Below, one piece after another: positions 18,874 through 25,918 of a stretch of 58,386 nucleotides of DNA. Every line of letters starts with the position of its first letter. The first letter of the stretch is position 1. The notes under the pieces were generated by a model. That model worked only from the letters and a program-made list of their open reading frames with translations, was not told the DNA's origin and ran no database searches. The translations under genes were made by a program, and so were the position numbers. The DNA is from Anaerolineales bacterium (lineage in GTDB: Bacteria > Chloroflexota > Anaerolineae > Anaerolineales > Villigracilaceae): positions 1 through 58,386 of the forward strand of contig JAUXWL010000307.1 of NCBI GenBank assembly GCA_030680155.1, read 5' to 3'.

Positions 18874-20382
18874 ATGCAGCAGACTCTCACCCTGCACGAC
18901 CGCGACGAATTAATTACGCCGCTCTATAAATTTGATCGTAAATTTTGGATGGTGATTGCGTTTTTGATCGCGATCATCACGCCTGGTATGTTGCTGTATG
19001 TGCGTCAGTTGGTATTGGGGCTTGGCGTCACCGACCTCAACCGTCCCGTTTTTTGGGGCGCGTATTTAGTCAACTTTATTTTTCTGATCGGCATCAGCAT
19101 GGCTGGCACAGTCATCTCGGCTGTTTTGCAATTGCTCAAAGTTAATTGGCGGCGTCCGATCACACGCATCGCTGAGTCATTGACCGTCTTTGGTTTGATG
19201 ACCGCTGGCTTGCAGATCATCATGGATATGGGACGCCCTGACCGCCTCATCAACACCCTGCTTTATGGACGCCTGCAAGCGCCCCTGATGTGGGACATCG
19301 CCTCGCTCACGCTCTACCTGTTGACTGCTGTCTTCGCCCTGTACCTTCAGCTAATCCCAGACATTGCCCTGCTGCGCGATACCGCTCCTGCCGCCGCTCC
19401 CGAATGGCGCAAAAAACTTTACTCCATCCTGTCGCTCGGCTGGACAGGCGCAAAGGAGCAATGGCGGCGGCTTGAAAAAGCCATCACGGTGGTTTCGGTG
19501 TTTATTATTCCAATTGGTATTTCACTTCACACGGTTACATCGTGGTTATTCTCCACCACCGTGCAGCCTGGTTGGAAGTCCACCATCCTTGGTCCGTACT
19601 TTGTGGTTGGCGCGATCTTCTCTGGCATTGGCTTGCTCTTCATCGCCGTCTCACTTGCCCGTGAATATAATAAACACCTCAAAGAATACATCACGGAAAC
19701 TTTTTACATCAATTTGGGCTGGATCTTCATCGTGATGAGCGCGGTCTGGTTTTACTTCACGCTCAACGAAACGCTGGTTGTTGTCACTGAACAGGAAACG
19801 CTTGAATTCCCCGTCATGGCTTCCAAATTATTCGGTCAATTCGCGCCCGCGTTCTGGGGCATGAACATCCTGATGATCGCCGCCACATGGATTCTGGTCG
19901 CGCCGAAATTCGTTTCTGACAAGCCAACCCGCAACCCGCTGCTTCAAACTGTCACAGGGTTGGTTGCAACTGGCATCAGCGTGATTCTCTTTTTCCTTTT
20001 GTGGCTGCAACTGCCCGCGCTTTCTGATCCCAATATTCAAACGGGATTAATCATCGCCTTCGTCCTGTTATTCATCGTCGCTCTCTTTGGCGTAACCAAA
20101 TGGATGAAGACCCGCCTCATTACTTCGACGGTCATCGCGAGCGCTTTCGTCCTCTTCGGCATGTGGCTCGAACGCTGGAATATCCTTATGCCCACACTGA
20201 CTCACGCGCGCCTGATTCCGTACACCACCTACACTCCCACCATCACCGAAATTGCCGTCACCATTTCCACTTTTGGAATACTGACCTTGATGTTCGTGGT
20301 CTTCTATAAATTCTTCCCGTCCATTTCCATTTGGGAAGTGGAAGAGGGACGCGCGCTGGAACAAATCGCTGACCGACGTTAG
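18874..20382 (+). CDS. nrfD: NrfD-type membrane subunit, long form
   Basis: A 502-residue integral membrane protein of the NrfD/PsrC family with around ten hydrophobic segments. It exchanges electrons with quinone and anchors the FeS and molybdenum subunits. Family members are usually 300-450 residues, so this is a long version with extra C-terminal membrane segments, closer in size to ActC/HybB-like proteins. Its stop codon lies inside a hairpin (GACGTT / AACGTC, 20375-20390) of the TAGAGA repeat family. Confidence 0.9.
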   Translation: MQQTLTLHDRDELITPLYKFDRKFWMVIAFLIAIITPGMLLYVRQLVLGLGVTDLNRPVFWGAYLVNFIFLIGISMAGTVISAVLQLLKVNWRRPITRIAESLTVFGLMTAGLQIIMDMGRPDRLINTLLYGRLQAPLMWDIASLTLYLLTAVFALYLQLIPDIALLRDTAPAAAPEWRKKLYSILSLGWTGAKEQWRRLEKAITVVSVFIIPIGISLHTVTSWLFSTTVQPGWKSTILGPYFVVGAIFSGIGLLFIAVSLAREYNKHLKEYITETFYINLGWIFIVMSAVWFYFTLNETLVVVTEQETLEFPVMASKLFGQFAPAFWGMNILMIAATWILVAPKFVSDKPTRNPLLQTVTGLVATGISVILFFLLWLQLPALSDPNIQTGLIIAFVLLFIVALFGVTKWMKTRLITSTVIASAFVLFGMWLERWNILMPTLTHARLIPYTTYTPTITEIAVTISTFGILTLMFVVFYKFFPSISIWEVEEGRALEQIADRR

Positions 20383-20447
20383 AGAACGTCTGCTACGCGC
20401 GAGCGTTCAGGTTGCGCAAGAGACGCTCTCTAGCGCCAGGTTGAACA
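20375..20447. repeat. Partial TAGAGA-family element overlapping the nrfD stop
   Basis: GACGTT / AACGTC with loop AGAG (20375-20390), then a degraded second half containing GACGCTCTCTAGCGCC. It resembles the complete copies at 2454, 25258 and 42258. Confidence 0.55.
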
Positions 20448-20469
20448 AAACTACACAGGAGATTACGAG

Positions 20470-20658
20470 ATGAACTTTCCGCTTGAACAACCCCTCTTTC
20501 AATTTTTCTACTGGCTGGTTAACACCGCCGGTGTCGGCTCGGCTGTCGTTGGTCTGCTAATCGGGGCTGCCGTCACAACCTTTGCGTTGACTCTGCGCTG
20601 GATCGCATCCGCTAAAGACATGGGGCAGGAATCGTATCCGTACCCGCCAAAGCATTAA
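20470..20658 (+). CDS. Small single-span membrane protein
   Basis: A 62-residue protein with one long hydrophobic stretch (residues 15-45) and a short charged tail. AGGAGA precedes the ATG. It follows nrfD in the same direction and is probably an accessory or assembly subunit of that complex. I do not recognise a family. Confidence 0.6.
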   Translation: MNFPLEQPLFQFFYWLVNTAGVGSAVVGLLIGAAVTTFALTLRWIASAKDMGQESYPYPPKH

Positions 20659-20742
20659 GAGAGCGTTTCTTAAGCCAGACCCTAACTCGGACAAGCCGAC
20701 CTGCGGCAAAAAGGCTTGAACCACTGAGACACGACACTTGCG

Positions 20743-20767
20743 CCGCACTGCGTTCGGCGCAGTGCGG
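20743..20767. repeat. GC-rich hairpin
   Basis: CCGCACTGCG / CGCAGTGCGG with loop TTCGG, flanked by CACTGAGACAC and GTGAGACACTGAG. It could serve as transcription end for the molybdoenzyme operon but has no T run. Confidence 0.4.
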
Positions 20768-20831
20768 TGAGACACTGAGAAAAAAACTTAAAAAACTCCG
20801 TCCGCAGGAGGCTTCGCTCTGCCTCAGTCGC

Positions 20832-21405
20832 TTGGCGAAGCGTACGAAGGAACGCTTTGCGGAGAAAATACGTCGCCTGACGGTATCTTCTCAAAAAACA
20901 GGGGCGGAGACCCTAACGGTTTCCCTCGCTGGCCAAATTATCTTGTCGAACAGCGTATTTTGCCAGCATAGTACCCAATCTGACAGAAAAACCTTTAGGG
21001 TCTGGGAGTTCACCCCAAATTATTGAGATGATACGCCTGACGAAGCGAACTCGTTCAGGGAAAATGGAAGACATCGTGAGCGAGATAAATCGCTACACCC
21101 GCGGCTGGATAGGCTATTTTAGATTAGCCACCACGCCGAGCGTGTATCAGGGACTGGACGAATGGATGAGACGGAGACTGAGACAGATGCAGTGGAAACG
21201 CTGGAAACGTGGGACAACGCGCTATCAGGAACTAACGCGGCTTGGAGCGCCAAAAGAACGAGCGGCACTTGGAGCAGGCGGTACAAGTCCCTGGCGAATG
21301 TCCAATAGTCCCATAATACATGAAGCCCTGAGCAACGCCTTTTGGCGAAACACAGGGCTTGAAAGTATTACCGAACGATACAACCAGTTACGTTATTCTC
21401 ATTGA
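20832..21405 (+). pseudogene. Group II intron maturase, C-terminal fragment, interrupted
   Basis: Two pieces in different frames read as the maturase C-terminus. The first (20832-20882) ends KERFAEKIRRLT; the second (from 21043) continues KRTRSGKMEDIVSEINRYTR, then GWIGYFRL, a tryptophan/arginine-rich stretch and NTGLESITERYNQLRY. Removing the 151-bp insertion and one copy of the 9-bp repeat CGCCTGACG joins them exactly in frame. The N-terminal reverse transcriptase part is gone. Confidence 0.8.
20883..21033. mobile_element. 151-bp MITE with 9-bp target duplication
   Basis: The insertion is flanked by direct repeats CGCCTGACG (20874-20882 and 21034-21042). Its ends are imperfect inverted repeats of about 45 bp: the left begins GTATCTTCTCAA, the right (reverse complement) TATCATCTCAA, and both contain AGACCCTAA(C/A)GGTTT. 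It encodes nothing and must have been moved by a transposase elsewhere. Confidence 0.8.
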
Positions 21406-21479
21406 ACCGCCCGCGAAGCGTGCGGACCCGCATGTCCGGTGGTGTGAGAGGGAGCGGTTAGCCGCCGCTCCCTACTCGA

Positions 21480-22280
21480 TTATGGGATGGAGTAACTTTG
21501 CAATTCGGTTGTGGCGGTGTAGGGCGTGCCGCCGAAATCACTGTTCTCAATGGATTTGATGTAGCCGACACCCGGCGCAAACCAGACGATGCTGGAGCCG
21601 TTTATGATGATCGGGACCTGCGTACCCTGGAAGTCGGCTGTTACCTGTATGGTGGAAGTTGATTGGAATTTGACCGCTTCGAACGTCCCGGCAGGGACGG
21701 TGATGGTCTCGGCGCCAATTTCCTGCATGATAAATGCAGCCATACTTGTGGATTCTGCCTGTTGGTCGCCTGGCATGGCTGTGACGCCTTGCATGGTCAG
21801 GCTATATTGCCATTGAAGTCCGGGAGTGATGGATTTCGGCAGGTTGACACCGCTTATTTCCACAGTCTCGAATTGGGTGGTCATCTCCTGTGTCGAGATG
21901 CTGGCGCTCGCGCCGCCCCCGCCGAGTTGCAGGGTTCGCAATCCTTCAGGCAGGCATTCCCATTCTTGTGTGCGGGTGAGACCTGTAATTTGACTGGTTA
22001 GTGTGTAGCCATTGTCACGGACTTCGGAGATGGTATCAGTGTAGGTGAAGTCGCCGCTGGGGCTGCCGGTACTGGTGTACGTCCAGGTTGCTCCCTGTTG
22101 TACTGGTTGCAGGTCGTTGCCGCACGCTCCACCCGTCACAGGGATGATTGGGTCGAATATGTTTGGAGTTTCCTGTTGTGGGGGTTGTTGGGGCAGGGCA
22201 TCTGCCGTGAGGCTGCACGCCAGTGTGGAAAGCAGGACAGAGATAATTGCAAAGCTGAAAGATACTCTTTTTACTGCCAT
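21480..22280 (-). CDS. Lipoprotein of unknown function
   Basis: A 266-residue exported lipoprotein: signal peptide with lipobox LACS (cysteine near residue 22), then a proline/glutamine-rich linker and a beta-rich domain containing GATWTYTSTG, TVPAGTFEAVKFQ and WFAPGVGYIKSIE. That last pattern is common in cell-surface proteins of the DUF3108-like type. Function unknown. Its stop codon touches the 3' end of the intron remnant, so the intron inserted right behind the gene. Confidence 0.7.
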   Translation of the reverse strand: MAVKRVSFSFAIISVLLSTLACSLTADALPQQPPQQETPNIFDPIIPVTGGACGNDLQPVQQGATWTYTSTGSPSGDFTYTDTISEVRDNGYTLTSQITGLTRTQEWECLPEGLRTLQLGGGGASASISTQEMTTQFETVEISGVNLPKSITPGLQWQYSLTMQGVTAMPGDQQAESTSMAAFIMQEIGAETITVPAGTFEAVKFQSTSTIQVTADFQGTQVPIIINGSSIVWFAPGVGYIKSIENSDFGGTPYTATTELQSYSIP

Positions 22281-22314
22281 TCATTTCTCCATGGGAAAAT
22301 GCGTGGAATTTGGG

Positions 22315-23478
22315 TTATTTCCATTTCAACAGCGAAATGGTGAAGGTGCTACCTTTGCCGTGTTCGCTTTCGACTTCCAAAGATCCGCGATGCTGTTTGA
22401 TGACCTGGCGTGTGATGGAAAGCCCGATGCCCAATCCGCTGTAGAGTTCGTCGCCGCTTTTTTCAAGGTGGAAGAAGCGGTCAAAAATGCGCGGGCGGAT
22501 CTGCGGGTCGATGCCGATCCCATTATCGGTAACGCTTAAGTTAACGTGCTCACCCTGTTCAGTCAATCGAATCTCGATGGCGCCCCTGGGCGGGCTGAAT
22601 TTTATGGCATTATCCACCAGCGCCGTGACCGCACGCTCCAGCGAAGCCATATCACCCTGCACAGGAGAAACATTGCCGCCCTTGATCTTCAACACGATAC
22701 CGCGCTCTTTTACCTTCGGATGATATTTTCGGGCTACAACGTCCACGATTTCAGAAATATCCACTGGCTGAAATTCGGCAAGGACGAGGTCCATCTCTTG
22801 CAAAAAGAGCAGGTCGTTGGTCAGGTTGACGATCTGATCCACGTTACGGCTGACGGTTTCCACGGTGGAGTTCAATTGATCCCCGGAAAGAATCCCTTTT
22901 TTGAGGGTGTGTAAGTAACCACTGGCGATGGTCAGCGGAGTGCGCAGTTCATGCGCGATGTTTGTTAGGAATTCACGTCGGGCAAGGTCCTGCTCGGCAA
23001 GTTTTTGATAAGCGCCCGCGAGTTCCGAGGCGCGCAGGCGCAGGTCTTCGATGGCAAGCTGGTCGTTCTGCCTCAGCCGGCTGCTGATCTCTCCGACCAT
23101 GGCCAGCGCCACACTGGGACTGTGCTTGAGGACGCGGTTAAAGCCATCCTTGTTTAGTTCCAAAACGATGACATTGGAAAGCGATGTGACAGAGGCGGCG
23201 CGCGGCGCATTGTGGATGAGCGCCATCTCCCCGAAGAAATCCCCCGCAGTGAGCGTTTTCAGCAGACGTTTATCCGTCTTGTTGATGGTTTTCGTGACTT
23301 CAAAATCCCCTTCGAGAATCATGTAAAACGTACTCTCGACCGCATCCTCCCGGCACAAGACTGTCTCAGCAGGATAGGTCTTGATCTGGCTGTTCACGAT
23401 GATTTCCTGAAGTTCATCAGGTTTGATGCCCGGAAAGGCGCGCGGGATAATTCGTGCAGGGGTTCGGATGGTGGTCAT
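22315..23478 (-). CDS. Soluble histidine kinase with cyclic-nucleotide-binding sensor domain
   Basis: About 387 residues. The N-terminal 120 residues form a cNMP-binding (CAP_ED) domain with GDFFGEMALIHNAPRAAS, then a coiled coil, HisKA (AHELRTPL) and HATPase (DNAIKFSPP, DNGIGI, GLGIGLSI). There is no membrane segment. The phosphate-binding arginine of the cassette appears present (APRAAS). A partner response regulator is not adjacent. The ATG at 23478 has AAGG upstream; a GTG at 23529 overlapping the upstream stop (GTGA) is an alternative that adds 17 residues. Confidence 0.88.
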   Translation of the reverse strand: MTTIRTPARIIPRAFPGIKPDELQEIIVNSQIKTYPAETVLCREDAVESTFYMILEGDFEVTKTINKTDKRLLKTLTAGDFFGEMALIHNAPRAASVTSLSNVIVLELNKDGFNRVLKHSPSVALAMVGEISSRLRQNDQLAIEDLRLRASELAGAYQKLAEQDLARREFLTNIAHELRTPLTIASGYLHTLKKGILSGDQLNSTVETVSRNVDQIVNLTNDLLFLQEMDLVLAEFQPVDISEIVDVVARKYHPKVKERGIVLKIKGGNVSPVQGDMASLERAVTALVDNAIKFSPPRGAIEIRLTEQGEHVNLSVTDNGIGIDPQIRPRIFDRFFHLEKSGDELYSGLGIGLSITRQVIKQHRGSLEVESEHGKGSTFTISLLKWK

Positions 23479-23525
23479 GGGGTTACCTTGCTGGCGAGTG
23501 TAGCATTGTGCTCCAAATTTATCCT

Positions 23526-23861
23526 TCACCCATTCGGGCTATCCGAGACCTTCATCTTTTCGATCTCTTTTTGAATTTCCCCAGGCGTAATGTGGAGTTT
23601 TCCTTTTTGTTTGCGAATGGTCTTCAGTATCTCTTCGAACCAACCTTCGATCCACTCATGATTATTGGTTTTGCCCATTTTCAGGTAGCGGATAAACCCC
23701 AGCACATCGATCAGCCGCATTTCATCCAACGCGGAAATTTCCTTCATGACCATTTTTTCAAGTTCGTTCATGGATGCGGCTCCTATGACAATTTCCACTG
23801 GTGGCTCTGATTCGGACACACTATACATGGAGTTGGATAAGTATAACCGATGCATTTTCAT
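23526..23861 (-). CDS. Small hypothetical protein
   Basis: A 111-residue, mostly helical, charged protein containing EKMVMKEISALDEMRLIDVLGFIRYLK and a lysine-rich C-terminus. The central part recalls DUF2281-type small proteins, where a helix is followed by a WxxG segment, but I cannot confirm this. Its stop TGA can overlap a GTG start of the kinase downstream, suggesting coupling. An in-frame ATG at 23828 is another possible start. Confidence 0.5.
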   Translation of the reverse strand: MKMHRLYLSNSMYSVSESEPPVEIVIGAASMNELEKMVMKEISALDEMRLIDVLGFIRYLKMGKTNNHEWIEGWFEEILKTIRKQKGKLHITPGEIQKEIEKMKVSDSPNG

Positions 23862-23868
23862 GTTAAAT

Positions 23869-23903
23869 AGACAGACCCCCGGATTCGCTTCGAGAGTCTG
23901 TCT
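23869..23903 (-). terminator. Possible terminator of the sulfur operon
   Basis: AGACAGAC (23869-23876) pairs with GTCTGTCT (23896-23903). It lies downstream of the last transporter gene. The T run is weak on both strands. Confidence 0.35.
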
Positions 23904-23934
23904 TTGAAATGCTTCTGTTTGCTGACGGTTTTAT

Positions 23935-25236
23935 CTACCCGCAGCCGCCACCGCTTTTGTCGCGCTTCAACTGTAGTTTGATCTTTGCTTCAAATTCAAG
24001 GTGCTCGTATTCGATGGGGCTGGGTGAGCAGGATTCGTAGCGATTGCCCAATGCCGCAGGGAAGAAATAGCCCAATTGGTCGTCACCAGCATTCGGGTTG
24101 GGGCGAAGCGACACGTCGTCTGTGCCGAAGAATGCGATCCAGTTGTTGATTCCGCCTTCGAGGATGTACACGTTCGGCACGCTGTCCGCTGCGAGGATTT
24201 TCCAGGCAGCTACGGCGGCGGTTTCGTCATTGCTCATCACGATGAAAACGGTGTTCGCGGGCGGTTCGCTGAGCAGCACGGGGATGACTTCTTGGATGCG
24301 TTCCAGCGGCACGTTGACCGCTCCGTCGATGTGATACAGGTTGTAATCGGCTTCAGAGCGCACATCCAAATAGACAGGCTTCATGCTTTGGTTGTATTTG
24401 GCTTTGAAGGACTCCGCAGGCGTGACAAATACCAGACGGTTCGCGAGCATTTGGTCGGCGGTGTAGGTGATCGTGTTGACGATGGGATCTGCGTTGAGTT
24501 GCTCGATGGTTTCGGTGCGGGTGAAGGTGAGTTTGTTGTATTTGTCTTCGAGCGAAGGCGAGCCGATGAAAACGACCGCAAGCGCGAGCGCGACCAAAGC
24601 GCCTGCCCCGGCAATGCGGAGTTTGGGTTCGCGGCTCAGGTCTTTCTTGCCGAAGATGCGCTCGAGTTGTTCCGCGCCCCAGAACATGAAGAGCGCCATC
24701 AGCACAACGAGCAGCACAACGACGCCAATTGGTAAATTGAAAACCTGATCGAGCGTTAATCGCCCGTAGTAACCTGCGTTGTTGTACCAATGCGTGAAGA
24801 GCGGCTCGGTCTCCGCAAAGAGCGCCGCGCCGACAAAACCGCCGAGCATGAAGAGCATGCCGTCAATTTTGCCCGTGGAAGCGGATGCGAGCGACGTGGT
24901 GGGGCAGAAGCCGCCGACGATGAAGCCGACACCCATAATCAGCCCGCCAATGATGCCCGACCATAGATAGGTGGGATTGACCCACACCTGGCTGAAATCG
25001 AGGATGCCAAGCCCGACTGCGCCGAAGGTCAGCACCATTGCCACTACGATGGCAGTGAACATGACTTTGAGGACGGTTAATTCGGTGAAGTAGAACTGCG
25101 CGGCGAGTTTGCGGGAATCGCCAAACCCGGACATTTCAAGCACATAACCAAACGCGAAGCCAATCACACCGAAGAGCACATACGTCCATGGGTTGCTTGC
25201 GCTGACTACGATAAATTCAGGGAGGGGAAAGTTCAT
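23935..25236 (-). CDS. YeeE/YedE sulfur transporter fused to a degenerate rhodanese domain
   Basis: A 433-residue protein. The first 240 residues hold about seven membrane segments of the YeeE/YedE (TsuA) family, which import thiosulfate or sulfur-containing groups; the conserved cysteine is in GGFCPTTS. The last 150 residues are a rhodanese-like domain (YLDVRSEADYNLYHIDGAVN), but the usual catalytic cysteine loop reads VMSNDETAA, so the persulfide cysteine is missing. The chain ends in KSGGGCG, a flexible tail with one cysteine. The ATG at 25236 is preceded by GGAGA; the frame is open to 25353 but through a palindrome. It is the last gene of the ArsR-led operon. Confidence 0.85.
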   Translation of the reverse strand: MNFPLPEFIVVSASNPWTYVLFGVIGFAFGYVLEMSGFGDSRKLAAQFYFTELTVLKVMFTAIVVAMVLTFGAVGLGILDFSQVWVNPTYLWSGIIGGLIMGVGFIVGGFCPTTSLASASTGKIDGMLFMLGGFVGAALFAETEPLFTHWYNNAGYYGRLTLDQVFNLPIGVVVLLVVLMALFMFWGAEQLERIFGKKDLSREPKLRIAGAGALVALALAVVFIGSPSLEDKYNKLTFTRTETIEQLNADPIVNTITYTADQMLANRLVFVTPAESFKAKYNQSMKPVYLDVRSEADYNLYHIDGAVNVPLERIQEVIPVLLSEPPANTVFIVMSNDETAAVAAWKILAADSVPNVYILEGGINNWIAFFGTDDVSLRPNPNAGDDQLGYFFPAALGNRYESCSPSPIEYEHLEFEAKIKLQLKRDKSGGGCG

Positions 25237-25257
25237 GATAGGTCTCCTGTTTCGTTT

Positions 25258-25311
25258 GCGTAGGCGGCGTTCTCTTACGCCGCCCTGTGCGTTAGAGAAC
25301 GCACAGTACGC
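25258..25311. repeat. TAGAGA-family element (outer stem, two hairpins)
   Basis: GCGTA (25258-25262) / TACGC (25307-25311) encloses GGCGGCGT / ACGCCGCC (loop TCTCTT) and TGTGCGTT / AACGCACA (loop AGAG). It fills the gap between the two transporter genes. Confidence 0.75.
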
Positions 25312-25315
25312 ATTC

Positions 25316-25861
25316 TCAGTTCCAAAGTTTCCGTACGAAATACGCAAGTCCATACGCGCCGCCGAAGATGGCGAACATGACCAGCCACGAACCAGCGGAC
25401 AATGTCGCGCCGCCCGAAAGCGCCTGACCAGACGTGCATCCGCGGGCCAGGCGCGCGCCGTAGAGGAAGATCACGCCGCCGAGGAACGCCATCAGCCAGC
25501 GGGTGCGGTCAGAGATATGCGGACCTTTGGTGGTCATAAATTTCAAGCGCCCGTTGAACAAGCCCGAGGCGAAGCCGCCGAACAATGCGCCGAAGAAGAC
25601 TGGCACGATCCAATCATCCAGCGGATTTTTATCCCCGCCCGCCATTTTCAATAAATAGGGATTGTTGTCCACATGCGAGGGGGAGATGGCATCCACGATT
25701 GCGGCGTCGATGCGGCTGGTTGCGCCCGAGGAGCCGAGTCCGTTGCCTGTGAGGAAGAATGCCAGGAACAGGATAATTCCCAGCACGATACCGCCAAAGT
25801 ACGGATGTACATACGGTTTTTCGGGGCGGTTGAAAATTGATTTCCTGGTTTGTGTGGTCAT
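25316..25861 (-). CDS. YeeE/YedE-family sulfur transporter
   Basis: A 181-residue membrane protein with four to five hydrophobic segments and the family motif ARGCTSGQALSGG near residue 140, whose cysteine is the presumed sulfur-handling residue. It is a half-size member; such short forms occur in pairs, here with the longer protein encoded next. It lies downstream of the multiheme cytochrome genes and would supply or export sulfur species for them. Confidence 0.85.
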   Translation of the reverse strand: MTTQTRKSIFNRPEKPYVHPYFGGIVLGIILFLAFFLTGNGLGSSGATSRIDAAIVDAISPSHVDNNPYLLKMAGGDKNPLDDWIVPVFFGALFGGFASGLFNGRLKFMTTKGPHISDRTRWLMAFLGGVIFLYGARLARGCTSGQALSGGATLSAGSWLVMFAIFGGAYGLAYFVRKLWN

Positions 25862-25877
25862 GGTTTTTTTCCTTTTT

Positions 25878-25905
25878 AGTACCGCAAGATTTATCTTGCG
25901 GTACT
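25878..25905. repeat. Perfect 13-bp palindrome
   Basis: AGTACCGCAAGAT / ATCTTGCGGTACT with a TT loop, between the cytochrome b fusion gene and the short transporter. On the minus strand it precedes AAAAAGG, part of the ribosome binding region. Confidence 0.65.
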
Positions 25906-25918
25906 TTTCTTTCAGAAT

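Larger units (their letters stand above)
20820..21480 (+). mobile_element. Group II intron remnant (3' part)
   Basis: The C-terminal part of an intron-encoded maturase (see the pseudogene entry) is followed by a typical intron 3' end: GAACCGCC at 21404, GCATGTCCGGTGGTGTGAGAGG near 21431, a final GAGCGGTTAGCCGCCGCTCC hairpin and CCTACTCGAT at about 21480. The reverse transcriptase domains and the intron 5' end are missing, so it cannot move. The left boundary is uncertain. Confidence 0.75.

Noticed and set aside
13539-20658. Alternative complex III
   Set aside because: No pentaheme ActA, no fused ActB, no ActD/ActF; the Mo subunit keeps its cysteine cluster and Tat signal.
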